Assembly: GCA_963650485.1 (NCBI GenBank)
Contig: CAVJLN010000004.1
Coordinates: 1 to 64,000 of the forward strand
Direction of reading: 5' to 3'
DNA from: Suilimivivens sp963650485
Lineage (GTDB): Bacteria > Bacillota > Clostridia > Lachnospirales > Lachnospiraceae
Length of the DNA: 64,000 nt
The first letter of the stretch is position 1. Every line of letters begins with the position of its first letter. The notes beneath the pieces were generated by a model, which searched no databases, was not told the origin of the DNA, and worked only from the letters and a program-made list of their open reading frames with translations. Of the stretch, positions 1 to 9,376 are shown piece by piece. Position numbers and translations under genes: made by a program.

Positions 1-930
1 TTAATTATCTTTAAGAGCGCATCTACCTCTTCTTTTTTGGCTTTTGCATATATAATGGCAAATTCATCGCCGCCGATACGATAGAGATGCGCTTTTCCAA
101 GCAGGGCAGACAGAACACAATGTCCTAATTCCTGAAGGGCATTATCACCATATAAATGTCCTAATTCGTCATTTATATGCTTCAAACCGTTCACATCATA
201 AATAATGAAATATTTGAAGCCATCCTTCTTTATATCATTGTAAAATCTGCTGCGCACAAAAGCACCGGTAAGTGCATCTTTTGTATTGTATTCCGTATAT
301 ATATATATAATAGAATATCACACCAAGAAGACAGGCCATAGGAAGTGATCCAAGCAGGTTATACTTCGACTCCAAATAGACCGATACACCACAGGAGAAT
401 GCCACAGGTATCGAAACAATCCATTCATTAGAACCATTACGCCTCGTTTCTCCAATAAATAAAATTAAGTAAGCAGCCAAATACAAAAAACCTATAACAA
501 ATGGAAGGAATCTCATTGGTCCGCCTACAAAATTATTATTGTCATCAAAATAATACACAATTCCGCATAATGGAGAAATCAGTAAAAATATTGCATTGAC
601 AGTAAGTGGAAATGTCATAACAAAATAAAACCATTTTCCTTTTTCTTTATGTCGCAGCATAATCAAAATCAAAATATATGCGAATGCAGGTCTGAGAATA
701 TAAGCAGCTATAGAAATTGCCCAACGCTGCCAATTAGGATATGTATAATTTGGCGGTTTGAAAAACGTCTCTGCTGCTTCAAATAGGATAACAGCCAAAA
801 TCATAATTGTCACAGCAAAGAAATATTGTGAAATATTTTTCATCGGTGTTGTCCTGCCGATAAAAACAAATGCAAGAAAGCATATACAGGCAATTATCGG
901 GATGATATAAAATTGTAATTGTCCTAACAT
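1..930 (-). pseudogene. 7-TM membrane protein with GGDEF domain, frameshifted and cut by the window edge
   Basis: Read on the minus strand from ATG at 930, the protein begins with about seven hydrophobic helices. It then enters a TA repeat (296-309), where the reading frame changes. In the frame that the membrane part uses, translation ends at 235. In the neighbouring frame the sequence continues as a GGDEF (diguanylate cyclase) domain: a start resembling TKDALTGAFVRSRFYNDI, then DVNGLKHINDELGH, then the signature YRIGGDEFA at about 57-83. It stays open to base 1, so the C terminus lies outside the window. Adding one TA unit would put both halves in one frame. The expected role is c-di-GMP synthesis controlled by a membrane sensor. 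A TTG at 951 is an alternative start; GGGAGG lies about 13 nt before the ATG. It could be a pseudogene, a phase-variable gene or a sequence error. Confidence 0.72.
296..309. repeat. (TA)7 dinucleotide repeat at the frameshift point
   Basis: Seven uninterrupted TA units lie exactly where the membrane half and the GGDEF half of the minus-strand gene lose frame. Adding one unit (2 bp) would restore a single reading frame. A dinucleotide tract inside a coding region is a typical slippage site. Confidence 0.85.
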
Positions 931-1042
931 AACTACATAAAAACCTCCCAAGTATTGAAATAGATAACAACATCATTCATTATGTCATCGTTACAATGAA
1001 AAATCAACAACAAATTAATCCGCCAAAATACTGTACTTTATT

Positions 1043-1073
1043 AGGGAAACGCTGATTAAAACAGCATTTCCTT
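1043..1073 (-). terminator. hairpin just downstream of the TPR-like gene
   Basis: The arms 1043-1054 and 1062-1073 form a 12-bp stem with wobble pairs and a 7-nt loop. It starts at the stop codon of the minus-strand gene at 1072. No run of T follows on either strand, so termination is only plausible. It may instead act as an mRNA 3' stabiliser. Confidence 0.35.
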
Positions 1074-1773
1074 AGTTAAAAGGTAATTCATCCTCCTCAT
1101 CAAAAGCAAAGTCATAATCCGGATCTGAGAAATATTCCTCAACCATCTTATCATAGTTATCGACGGCCGTATCAATTTCTTTCTTTGCCTTTTTGTTTCC
1201 GGTCAGACCATACAGTTTCGAAGCAGCTATAAACATTATTTCATTGTCATCATCGCACTCCGATTTATCAGGGATAAATCTGTCTACAAGCTTTTCAGCT
1301 TCCTTATATTCCCTTATGCCCAGTAATGCATATACGTTAGCTGTGGCAGCAACGATATTCAGGGGCTCTTTATCCAACCATTGCCTGCAAAAGGTTACAG
1401 CCTCTGTTGTTCTGCCGAGATTTTGAAGTGCGAGGGCTTTTCTAAAGTGAAGGTCGGAATCCGTATATTCGGGCCAGCTGAACAAATCAAGCAGGTCATC
1501 ACACATCGCAAGAAGAGTTTCATAATTCTCACGTAGATCAGTTTCATCCAGACAATCTTCCAACCAACCCTGAATATCCAACGTAAAATCGGTGGCATCA
1601 TCGATCCGTTCTAATTCAGCGGCAAACTCCGGGTTCGTCGTTCTTTCCTCGAGAATAATTTCTTTCAATAGTGCAAATGCCTGTTCCCAACAGCTTGCAT
1701 CTTTTTCAGCACCAATCATATTGAGATAGCATTTCTCTTTTAGTTTGTCAAAGCGCTTCCAATTTTTATTCAT
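1072..1773 (-). CDS. TPR-like hypothetical protein, 233 aa
   Basis: A soluble acidic protein without signal peptide or membrane segment. Residues about 105-195 look like two or three tetratricopeptide-type helical pairs: HFRKALALQNLGRTTEAV, then ANVYALLGIREYKEAEKL, then SKLYGLTGNKKAKKE. TPR pairs normally mediate protein-protein contacts. The C terminus is strongly acidic (FDEEDELPFN). GAAAGG lies 8-9 nt upstream of the ATG. The gene is flanked by two damaged minus-strand genes, and nothing links it functionally to either. Family and function are not recognised beyond the TPR-like fold. Confidence 0.6.
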   Translation of the reverse strand: MNKNWKRFDKLKEKCYLNMIGAEKDASCWEQAFALLKEIILEERTTNPEFAAELERIDDATDFTLDIQGWLEDCLDETDLRENYETLLAMCDDLLDLFSWPEYTDSDLHFRKALALQNLGRTTEAVTFCRQWLDKEPLNIVAATANVYALLGIREYKEAEKLVDRFIPDKSECDDDNEIMFIAASKLYGLTGNKKAKKEIDTAVDNYDKMVEEYFSDPDYDFAFDEEDELPFN

Positions 1774-1825
1774 TTTGATTGCCTTTCGGTATCATGATTT
1801 TATCTTAATTGTGGTTAGTTACATT

Positions 1826-3872
1826 TTATTGGATTTCATTGCGATTTACAAGTAAAAGTAATTGTTCACTTAGTGAGAGGAAATCCGACGGCCCGACTTC
1901 CAGTACAAACTTATGAAACCGATAATCACTATAATCCGTTCCCCACAGTTCCTCTGCCTGTTGTTTCAGGGAGAGAAATTCCAGATATCCGAGATAATAC
2001 TTCAGGTAATTGCAGGGTTCCTCTACGAGATACTCATAGATTGCCTCTGCATCTGTATGCTGTCCCAGTCCCAGATTTTCAAGAAACCGTCCGGTCTGTT
2101 CCGGGGTGGCTCCATCATAATGAATGGCAATATCCATGTAGGAATACAGGCACAGATGCAGGTTGCGGTTCAGCCGGCAGGCCTCAATGTAAGCAGCGGT
2201 TTCTTCATTCTTTGTCAACTGAGCTGCATAGTCGTAGGATAAGTTTTCCACATAAACCGCCCAGCCTTCCACAAATCCGCCGTAATGCAGCAGGGAGCGG
2301 ATGCAGGAAGCGTTTTGCTGATTTAGGAAGCTCTGGCTGTAAACGGTCTGGTACAGATGGCCGGGATACCCTTCATGGGCAAGGGTGGTATACAGGGTGA
2401 GATCATCGGTGATATTCGGCTCATTCAGATAAATGGTGTTATGCTGCAGGTCATCGATGGGAGGTGTGAGGTAATACGCCGGACTGCTGTAGGACTCCAT
2501 GGAGGGGGAAACCTTTTTTATCTGGCAGGAGATGGGCATACCTTTTTCTTTATATGCATTGCAGGTTTTACATTCCAATTCACGATTAACAGAAGGGAAG
2601 GCTGTTGGAAAGTCTTCCTGCATCTGTTTCTGAAGATGATCAAGGATCGCATCTGACAGCCGGCATAAGGTGTCCGATGACTGTACAGGGATGTCGGAGC
2701 TGTCAGAAAGGTATGGGGCAGCGGAACGTTCAGCAGCATTGAGGCCGACAGAATGACCGGTATAGCTGTCCTGCATATTCAAGGATAAGGAAAAATCCTC
2801 CGCTGACCTCTCAAGCAGTCCGGGATGGTCCTTTACGAGATCACGAAGTGCATGAAAGTTCTCCTGATAATCTTTTTCCAGAAGCTTCCGGATTTCCGGA
2901 ATACTCCGGCTGCTTCCGGTTGTCCGGGCGAGCAGATACATGTAATATTCTTTTCCATCCGGATAATAACACAGCCCGTAAGGGTTTGTTCCCGTTCCCT
3001 TTAAAACAAGAAAAGCATCGCCGACTTTTTCATAGGCAGGAGCCATCACGGTAGTAAGCAGCAGGTTATTTTTGTCGATGTACTGCTGTTTTTCTTTCTC
3101 GGTGATGATTCCGTCAGACACAAGACCATCAAGGCGCTCGGTAAACGTCTGCTGCAGGAAGTGACTGTCATCCGTAAGAAGGGTAGAATCCATAATCGAA
3201 TCACACTGCTCGATGACCTTGTCTGCGGAAGTGTCCGACATAAATAGTCCGGCAGAGGATTTTTCCTGTTCATATCGGATGAGCGCATCAAAATAAGTCC
3301 CGGTCTGTTCGAGAATGCCAAGATAATCCTCCACATCCTTCTGATTGCGGAAGGTGTAGTCGGCGAGCAGAATCGGGAGACCGGAAACCATGCCCGAGGA
3401 GGGAGACAAAGGCTCCTCATAATAGGCAAAATCCGCGCCCTCTAAGGTGAGGGCAAGAACCCGAGGAGGGAGACAAAGACTCCTCATAATAGGCAAAATC
3501 CGCACCCTCTAAGGTGAGGGCAAGAAAACGGTCAAATAACAGATAGGCATACCGGTCCTGGGTGTCTAACTTTTGGGGATCAATCCGGGAAAGACGATAC
3601 TGCCATTCCGTGATCTGAGCCTTGGTATCACCATCCGTAAAGGAGGATGGCAGGATAGGATCACCGGATAATCCATAATTTTCCGGGTGGGCGAGGGTGT
3701 AGTGCAGATTTATGGTGTTGCCGCACAGTTCCGCATAGAGAAGATCATGGGAAAGCTGCTCAAACTGTCTTGCATCTTTCGTTCCATACAGGTAAAGACA
3801 GAGAACAACGGAAAGGGTGGCAATCAGAGAAAAGGTAAGAATCCGTAATTTACGGGAGAACTTCAGCTTCAT
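1826..3872 (-). pseudogene. DUF885 zinc-peptidase-like lipoprotein/membrane protein, broken by a 67-bp duplication
   Basis: The minus-strand gene starts at MKLKFSRK (ATG at 3872, GGAGT 8 nt upstream) with an N-terminal membrane anchor of about 20 residues. It is recognised as DUF885 by the metal-site motif HEGYPGH followed about 35 residues later by EGWAVYVE. These resemble the HExxH-type ligands of M1/M3-like metallopeptidases. The coding frame is interrupted at 3393-3526 by a direct tandem duplication of 67 bp, which is not a multiple of three. The front part therefore ends soon after the second copy, and the rest is in another frame. Removing one copy rejoins the frames and gives about 659 residues, a normal DUF885 length. 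The likely ancestral role is an extracytoplasmic peptidase; the present copy is probably inactive. Confidence 0.8.
3393..3526. repeat. 67-bp tandem direct duplication inside the DUF885 gene
   Basis: Copy one spans 3393-3459 and copy two 3460-3526. I count two base differences between them (a g/a change in each of two positions). The copies abut without a spacer. As 67 is 1 modulo 3, the duplication shifts the reading frame, and loss of one copy restores it exactly. Confidence 0.9.
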
Positions 3873-4063
3873 GCAAAATTGACTCCAACAGATGCTCTTT
3901 ACAGTATATGAGCGGGAGTAAAGGAAAAGTACCCGAAAAATTAGCAATATCTGAAAACTATTTAGCATCTTTATTGTATAGACGCTGTTTTTGATTTGTG
4001 ATACGATATATCTGTTCGGGATTTCCGGACCGTTACCAATAAAAGAAAATAGGAGAGGACAAT

Positions 4064-4906
4064 ATGAACAATTTAGAGCTTAAGAAAATTGCGAACAATG
4101 TGCGTAAAGGCATTGTAACGTCAGTACACAGCGCTAAGGCCGGTCATCCGGGCGGTTCTTTATCCGCGGCTGACATTTTTACTTATCTGTATTTCGAAGA
4201 AATGAACATTGATCCGAAGAATCCGAAGATGGAGAACAGAGATCGTTTCGTTTTATCAAAAGGTCATACGGCTCCCGGTTTATACTCTGCACTTGCAAAC
4301 AGAGGCTATTTCCCGGTAGAAGAACTGACAACTCTGCGTAAATTAGGCTCTCATCTTCAGGGACATCCCTGTATGCAGCACACTCCCGGCATAGATATGA
4401 GCAGCGGCTCTCTCGGACAGGGAATTTCTGCGGCAGCCGGTATGGCACTCTCTGCAAAATTAGATAACAAAGATTTCCGCGTATACACCCTGCTTGGCGA
4501 TGGCGAGATTCAGGAAGGACAGGTCTGGGAAGCATCCATGTTTGCCGGCTTCCGCAAGCTCGATAATCTGGTTGTTATTGTAGACAACAACGGATTACAG
4601 ATCGATGGCCCTGTCGATCAGGTATGCTCTCCTTATCCGATTGATAAGAAATTTGAAGCCTTCAACTTCCATGTCATTAACATTGATGCACATGATTTTG
4701 ACCAGATCCGTGCAGCCTTTAAGGAAGCAAGGGAGACCAAGGGTATGCCGACCGCAATTATCGCTCACAGCGTTAAGGGTAAGGGCGTTTCCTTTATGGA
4801 GAATAACGTAAGCTGGCATGGTACGGCACCGAATGATGAGCAGTATGCCGTAGCAATGGCAGATTTAGAGAAAATTGATGAAGAACTGGCAAAGGAGGAA
4901 GCATAA
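4064..4906 (+). CDS. transketolase, N-terminal subunit (thiamine diphosphate domain), 280 aa
   Basis: First half of a split transketolase, which moves two-carbon ketol units between sugar phosphates in the non-oxidative pentose phosphate pathway. Visible family motifs are GHPGGSLSAADI near residue 29, RFVLSKGHTAPGLYSAL, and the thiamine diphosphate/metal motif GDGEIQEGQVWEA followed by NNGLQIDG. The length is usual for the separate N subunit found in many Firmicutes. A strong AGGAGAGG site precedes the ATG. The C-terminal subunit follows directly: the stop codon is adjacent to the next ATG, so the two are translationally coupled. Ribulose-phosphate epimerase comes next, giving a pentose-phosphate operon. 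Confidence 0.95.
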   Translation: MNNLELKKIANNVRKGIVTSVHSAKAGHPGGSLSAADIFTYLYFEEMNIDPKNPKMENRDRFVLSKGHTAPGLYSALANRGYFPVEELTTLRKLGSHLQGHPCMQHTPGIDMSSGSLGQGISAAAGMALSAKLDNKDFRVYTLLGDGEIQEGQVWEASMFAGFRKLDNLVVIVDNNGLQIDGPVDQVCSPYPIDKKFEAFNFHVINIDAHDFDQIRAAFKEARETKGMPTAIIAHSVKGKGVSFMENNVSWHGTAPNDEQYAVAMADLEKIDEELAKEEA

Positions 4907-5845
4907 ATGGCAGAGGTTAAGAAGATTGCAACCAGAGAAAGCTATGGTAACGCATTAGTAGAGCTCGGTGCAGAGAATCCCAATGTTGTGGTTTTAGATG
5001 CTGACCTTGCAGCAGCAACCAAGACAGGCATGTTTAAGAAAGCATACCCGGACAGACATATAGATTGTGGTATCGCAGAATGTAATATGGTAGGTGTGGC
5101 AGCCGGACTTGCCACCACCGGTAAAATTCCTTTTGTCAGCAGCTTTGCAATGTTTGCGGCAGGAAGAGCCTTTGAGCAGGTTCGTAACTCCGTAGGCTAT
5201 CCTCATCTGAATGTAAAGATCGGAGCAACCCACGCCGGCATTACCGTAGGAGAAGATGGTGCCTCCCATCAGTGCAATGAAGATATTGCATTAATGAGAA
5301 CCATCCCCGGCATGGTTGTGATGTGCCCTGCAGATGATGTCGAAGCAAAGGCAGCCGTTAAGGCAGCAGCAGAATACGAAGGTCCGGTATATCTCCGTTT
5401 CGGACGTGCAGCCTGCCCGGTTATCAATGACAGACCGGATTATAAATTCGAAATCGGCAAGGGCAATGTGGTACGTGAAGGCTCTGATCTTACCATTGTA
5501 GCAACCGGTATCTGCGTAGGAAATGCATTGGAAGCAGCAGAAATGCTCGCTGCAGATGGCATCAGCGCAGAAGTAATTAACATCTGTACCATTAAGCCGT
5601 TAGACGAGGAGCTCATTGTGAAGTCTGCAAAGAAGACCGGCAAGGTAGTAACCGCAGAAGAGCATTCCGTAATTGGCGGACTTGGAAGTGCGGTTTGTGA
5701 TGCACTTTGCAAAGCTTATCCGGTTCCGGTTAAAAAGATCGGTATGCAGGATACCTTTGGTGAATCCGGCTCAGCGGCAGCTCTCGTAGAAAAGTATCAG
5801 TTAGATGGCAAGGGCATTTACGCGCAGATTAAAGAATTTATGTAA
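4907..5845 (+). CDS. transketolase, C-terminal subunit (pyrimidine-binding and C domains), 312 aa
   Basis: Second half of the split transketolase. It contains the pyrimidine-binding domain (ESYGNALVELG, then DCGIAECNMVGVAAGLA and FAMFAAGRAFEQVRNS) and a C-terminal domain (VTAEEHSVIGGLGSAV and GMQDTFGESG). It works as a heterodimer with the upstream subunit. The ATG follows the upstream stop without a gap, and AAAGGAGG lies just before that stop. No fusion or missing segment was seen. Confidence 0.95.
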   Translation: MAEVKKIATRESYGNALVELGAENPNVVVLDADLAAATKTGMFKKAYPDRHIDCGIAECNMVGVAAGLATTGKIPFVSSFAMFAAGRAFEQVRNSVGYPHLNVKIGATHAGITVGEDGASHQCNEDIALMRTIPGMVVMCPADDVEAKAAVKAAAEYEGPVYLRFGRAACPVINDRPDYKFEIGKGNVVREGSDLTIVATGICVGNALEAAEMLAADGISAEVINICTIKPLDEELIVKSAKKTGKVVTAEEHSVIGGLGSAVCDALCKAYPVPVKKIGMQDTFGESGSAAALVEKYQLDGKGIYAQIKEFM

Positions 5846-5862
5846 CGATTCTGAATCGTTAC
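5842..5862 (+). other. intercistronic hairpin between transketolase and rpe
   Basis: A perfect 9-bp stem (GTAACGATT/AATCGTTAC) with a 3-nt loop begins at the transketolase stop codon. No T-run follows, so it is more likely an mRNA processing or stability element than a terminator. Confidence 0.5.
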
Positions 5863-5897
5863 GAATTTATGAAATAATTTCCGTCTGGAGGAAAGAC

Positions 5898-6575
5898 ATG
5901 TATATATTAGCGCCATCCTTACTGGCAGCAGATTTTACGAAACTGGGTGAACAGATTAAAGAAACAGAACGATGTGGAGCACAATTTCTTCATATCGATG
6001 TCATGGACGGGATTTTTGTACCCAGTATCTCCTTCGGGATGCCGCTGATTGAATCTATCCGCCCGGCTTCGAAACAGTTTTTTGATGTACATCTGATGAT
6101 TGTGGATCCGGAGCGTTACATTCAGGAATTCGTGGACTGCGGAGCAGATGGAATCACCTTTCATCTCGAAGCTACGGAGAATCCGCAGAAGGTAATTGAC
6201 CGGATTCATAAAGCAGGAGCGCAGGCCGGAATCTCGATTAAACCGGGAACTCCGTTAGAAGAGGTTTATCCTTATCTGTCCAAGGTAGAAATGGTTCTGA
6301 TTATGAGTGTAGAGCCGGGATTTGGCGGGCAGAGCTTTCTTCCGGAGGCTTTCGAACGAATCCGAAAAACACGGGAATATCTGGACAGACATCAGCTGGC
6401 GACCCGTCTTGAAGTAGATGGCGGTATTGGCAAGAAGAATGTCCGTGAAGTAATGGCAGCCGGCGCCGATGTGTTTGTCGCAGGCAGCGCGGTATTCCGC
6501 AAACGCAGCATCGAAGAGAATATCCGAAGATTCCACGATGCTTTTGAGGGAAAATCGGAAGAAATGAACGATTAA
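5898..6575 (+). CDS. rpe: ribulose-phosphate 3-epimerase, 225 aa
   Basis: Interconverts ribulose 5-phosphate and xylulose 5-phosphate, supplying the transketolase encoded just upstream. A TIM-barrel protein starting MYILAPSLLAADF. Metal and catalytic motifs are visible: HIDVMDGIFVPSISFG, DVHLMI, MSVEPGFGGQSF and the phosphate-binding VDGGI and AGSAVF near the end. The ATG at 5898 was chosen because GGAGG lies 7 nt upstream and the family begins here; the frame is open further upstream but lacks a ribosome site. A terminator follows, closing the operon. Confidence 0.96.
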   Translation: MYILAPSLLAADFTKLGEQIKETERCGAQFLHIDVMDGIFVPSISFGMPLIESIRPASKQFFDVHLMIVDPERYIQEFVDCGADGITFHLEATENPQKVIDRIHKAGAQAGISIKPGTPLEEVYPYLSKVEMVLIMSVEPGFGGQSFLPEAFERIRKTREYLDRHQLATRLEVDGGIGKKNVREVMAAGADVFVAGSAVFRKRSIEENIRRFHDAFEGKSEEMND

Positions 6576-6581
6576 ATGACG

Positions 6582-6620
6582 AAGCAGCATCATTTTTTAC
6601 AGTGATGCTGCTTTATTTTG
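6582..6620 (+). terminator. rho-independent terminator after rpe
   Basis: An 11-bp perfect stem (AAGCAGCATCA/TGATGCTGCTT) with a short loop is followed by TATTTT, immediately downstream of the rpe stop codon. Confidence 0.8.
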
Positions 6621-6643
6621 AGCACAGCACTTAGCGAAAAAGG

Positions 6644-6673
6644 TTGTTTAATCATAAGCAGTCGTGCTATGAT
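6644..6673 (+). promoter_or_regulatory. putative sigma-70 promoter for map
   Basis: TTGTTT at 6644-6649 and TATGAT at 6668-6673 are separated by 18 bp. TGC directly precedes the -10, giving an extended -10. It sits between the rpe terminator and the map start. Confidence 0.5.
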
Positions 6674-6754
6674 TATATTTGGTTTTTTTAGGCACATCTG
6701 GCATACTGCCAATAAAAAGTGAATAGAGGAATAGAGGAAAAGAAGGTAAAGAAA

Positions 6755-7627
6755 ATGGAAAAGATAGGAAGAAATGATCCCTGTTGGTGTGGAAGCGGCA
6801 AAAAGTATAAGACCTGTCATATGGCAATGGACGACAAGATTCATCACTATGAGCTGATGGGACATATTGTTCCGACACATGATATGTTAAAGACCGCAGA
6901 GCAGATCGAAGGAATCCGTGAAAGCAGTAAAATCAATGTAGCAGTCTTAGATGCCGTAGGAGAAATGATCGGACCGGGCGTCACCACACAGAAAATTGAT
7001 GATCTGGTACATTCCATGACGGTTCGTATGGGAGGTATTCCGGCTCCTTTGAATTATGAAGGATTTCCGAAGAGCGTATGCACTTCCATTAATGAGGTGG
7101 TCTGCCATGGCATTCCGACACCGGATCGGGTGTTACAGGTGGGTGATATCGTCAATGTCGATGTATCCACCATTTACCGGGGATATTTCTCTGACTCTTC
7201 CAGAATGTACTGCATCGGAGAGGTAAGTGAAGAAAAGAAGAAGCTGGTTCAGGTAACCAGGGAATGTGTCGATCTGGGGCTTACGATGGTGAAGCCATGG
7301 AATTTTCTGGGTGATATGGCACAGGTCATCAATGATCATGCCAAAGAAAACGGATACAGCATTGTGGTAGAAATCGGCGGACACGGAGTAGGACTGGAAT
7401 TCCACGAGGAACCGTTTGTCAGCTATGTAACAAAGGCCGGAACAGAAATGCTGATGGTTCCCGGAATGGTATTCACGATTGAACCGATGGTGAACGCAGG
7501 AACAAGCGAGATTTATGTCGATGAAAAGGACGGCTGGACGGTTTATACACAGGATGGCAAGCCTTCCGCACAGTGGGAGGTTACCGTTGCAGTTACCAAT
7601 GACGGTTATGAGGTGCTGACCTGGTAA
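6755..7627 (+). CDS. map: methionine aminopeptidase with N-terminal SEC-C zinc motif, 290 aa
   Basis: Removes the initiator methionine from nascent proteins. The first about 25 residues carry a SEC-C zinc-binding motif (GRNDPCWCGSGKKYKTCH), an accessory ribosome- or translocon-associated module known on some Firmicute MetAPs. The catalytic domain follows: NVDVSTIYRGYFSDSSRMY supplies the two aspartates, GHGVGLEFHEEP the histidine, and FTIEPM and WEVTVAV the glutamates. The ATG at 6755 was chosen because the SEC-C motif starts right after it. The frame extends upstream to 6719 but has no conserved residues there. The HAD phosphatase gene follows 39 bp later, probably in the same transcript. 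Confidence 0.95.
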   Translation: MEKIGRNDPCWCGSGKKYKTCHMAMDDKIHHYELMGHIVPTHDMLKTAEQIEGIRESSKINVAVLDAVGEMIGPGVTTQKIDDLVHSMTVRMGGIPAPLNYEGFPKSVCTSINEVVCHGIPTPDRVLQVGDIVNVDVSTIYRGYFSDSSRMYCIGEVSEEKKKLVQVTRECVDLGLTMVKPWNFLGDMAQVINDHAKENGYSIVVEIGGHGVGLEFHEEPFVSYVTKAGTEMLMVPGMVFTIEPMVNAGTSEIYVDEKDGWTVYTQDGKPSAQWEVTVAVTNDGYEVLTW

Positions 7628-7666
7628 TAAGTAGTTATTGACCAATAGTAAAAACAGGAGAGAATC

Positions 7667-8317
7667 ATGTATCAATTGGCAATTTTTGATATGGATGGAA
7701 CCATTCTGAATACGCTGGAGGATCTGAGAATCAGCATCAACCATGCACTTGTTGAAAACGGATTCCCGGAACGGACATTTGAGGAGGTTCGCCGATTCGT
7801 AGGTAACGGGACACAGAAGCTGGTAGAGCGAAGTGTTCCGGAGGGGACAAGTGAAGAAAAGCAGCAGAAGGTGCTTGCGAGCTTTGATGAGTATTACGCG
7901 GTGCATTGTGCAGATTACACGAAGGCCTATCCGGGAATTGTCGAAGCCCTTCAGGAATTGAAGAAAAGGAACATCAAGACAGCAGTCGTATCGAACAAAC
8001 CGGACTATGGAGTACAGTCTTTGTGTGAAAAATACTTTAAAGGATTATTTGATTTTCCGGTTGGAATGAAAGAGGGCATGAGGAAAAAGCCTGCTCCGGA
8101 TGCGGTGCTGCAGGTACTTAAGCATTTTGAAGCTGCAAAGGAAGCTGCCGTCTTTATCGGGGATTCGGACGTGGATGTGCAGACAGCACGGAATGCGGGT
8201 CTTGCCTGTGTTGGCGTAACGTGGGGCTTCCGCGACAGAGAAGTATTGCAAAACGCCGGTGCAACGGTTACTGTGGATGACACAGATGCAATGCTGCAAG
8301 AAATTTTGGCTGGATAA
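7667..8317 (+). CDS. gph: HAD-family phosphatase, phosphoglycolate phosphatase-like, 216 aa
   Basis: A haloacid dehalogenase hydrolase with the nucleophile motif I IFDMDGTILNT at residues 5-15, motif II VVSNKP, and motif III/IV KPAPDAVLQVL ... FIGDSDVDVQTARNAG. The cap inserted after motif I is helical (subclass I, C1 cap). This arrangement is usual for Gph or PgmB-like enzymes. Gph would hydrolyse 2-phosphoglycolate from DNA repair, but substrate cannot be told from sequence alone. AGGAGAG lies before the ATG. It is followed by prmA after 15 bp. Confidence 0.85.
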   Translation: MYQLAIFDMDGTILNTLEDLRISINHALVENGFPERTFEEVRRFVGNGTQKLVERSVPEGTSEEKQQKVLASFDEYYAVHCADYTKAYPGIVEALQELKKRNIKTAVVSNKPDYGVQSLCEKYFKGLFDFPVGMKEGMRKKPAPDAVLQVLKHFEAAKEAAVFIGDSDVDVQTARNAGLACVGVTWGFRDREVLQNAGATVTVDDTDAMLQEILAG

Positions 8318-8332
8318 TAGGAGACAGATTTC

Positions 8333-9346
8333 ATGAAATGGTTAAAATTTAAAATAAAAACGATCACAGAGGCCGAAGATATTATTATCAGCACTCTGTA
8401 TGACCTTGGGCTGGAGGGTGCACAGATTGAAGATAAGATTCCACTCACCGCATGGGAAAAGGAGCAGATGTTTGTAGACATTCTCCCGGATGGACCGGAG
8501 GATGACGGCGTGGCATATTTGAGCTTTTTTGTGGAAGAAAAGGATAAAAAAGCAGAGGACAGTGGATATCCTGTCATTCTTCTGAACGAAGAGGAAACGA
8601 CGGCAGAAGCAGTTCTTGTCATGGTTCAGCAGGAATTGGATGAATTAAAAGAATTTAATCTGGATATCGGAGAGGGAACGGTCTCTATGGAAGAAACAGA
8701 GGACATTGACTGGATCAACAACTGGAAGCAGTATTTTCATCAGTTCACGATTGACGATGTTCTGGTTATTCCTTCCTGGGAAGAGGTTCAGGCGCAGGAT
8801 CAGGACAAAATGATTCTGCATATTGATCCCGGTACGGCATTTGGAACCGGAATGCATGATACCACCCAGTTATGTATCCGTCAGTTAAAGAAGTATATCA
8901 CACCGGAAACCGTATTGCTGGATGTGGGAACCGGAAGCGGAATTTTATCAATTCTGTCCCTGATGTTCGGTGCAAAGAAAGCCGTGGGAACAGATCTTGA
9001 TCCGTGCGCGGTAGAGGCTGTTAAAGACAATATGGAAGCAAACCACATCGACCCTTCGGATTTTACCATGATGATCGGAAATATCATCACAGAAAAGGAA
9101 GTGCAGGACAGGGTTGGCTATGAGTGCTATGATATCGTGGTTGCCAATATTCTGGCAGAGGTACTGCAGGCACTCACCCCGGTGATTGTTTCACAGTTGA
9201 AGCCGGGGGGAATCTATATCACCTCCGGTATTATTGATGACAAAGAGCAGGTTGTGCGGGATGCGGTAGAAGCTGCAGGATTAAAGCTCCTTGAAGTGAC
9301 TTATCAGGGAGAATGGGTGAGCGTTACTGCACAGAAGCCGTTATAA
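8333..9346 (+). CDS. prmA: ribosomal protein L11 methyltransferase, 337 aa
   Basis: An S-adenosylmethionine methyltransferase that trimethylates ribosomal protein L11. The N-terminal ferredoxin-like substrate domain (about 1-110) is followed by a linker with IDWINNWKQYFHQF, a PrmA hallmark. The Rossmann methyltransferase domain follows, with LHIDPGTAFGTGMHDTTQLC, the SAM motif DVGTGSGILSIL, and VVANILAEVL. RsmE follows 30 bp downstream; the prmA-rsmE pairing is common and supports both names. Confidence 0.95.
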   Translation: MKWLKFKIKTITEAEDIIISTLYDLGLEGAQIEDKIPLTAWEKEQMFVDILPDGPEDDGVAYLSFFVEEKDKKAEDSGYPVILLNEEETTAEAVLVMVQQELDELKEFNLDIGEGTVSMEETEDIDWINNWKQYFHQFTIDDVLVIPSWEEVQAQDQDKMILHIDPGTAFGTGMHDTTQLCIRQLKKYITPETVLLDVGTGSGILSILSLMFGAKKAVGTDLDPCAVEAVKDNMEANHIDPSDFTMMIGNIITEKEVQDRVGYECYDIVVANILAEVLQALTPVIVSQLKPGGIYITSGIIDDKEQVVRDAVEAAGLKLLEVTYQGEWVSVTAQKPL

Positions 9347-9376
9347 AATGCGTTAAATCGGGAAAGGATACAGAAG

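Noticed and set aside
1873..2656. Plus-strand open frames opposite the DUF885 gene
   Set aside because: The minus strand carries the HEGYPGH and EGWAVYVE motifs of the real gene; the plus-strand frames have no family pattern.
3974..4063. Promoter for the transketolase operon
   Set aside because: TTGTAT and TGATAC-like boxes exist in the gap but the spacing (about 19 bp) and match are too weak to call.
5842..5862. Hairpin after transketolase as a terminator
   Set aside because: No T-run follows, and rpe lies 35 bp on in the same pathway; kept as an intercistronic hairpin only.
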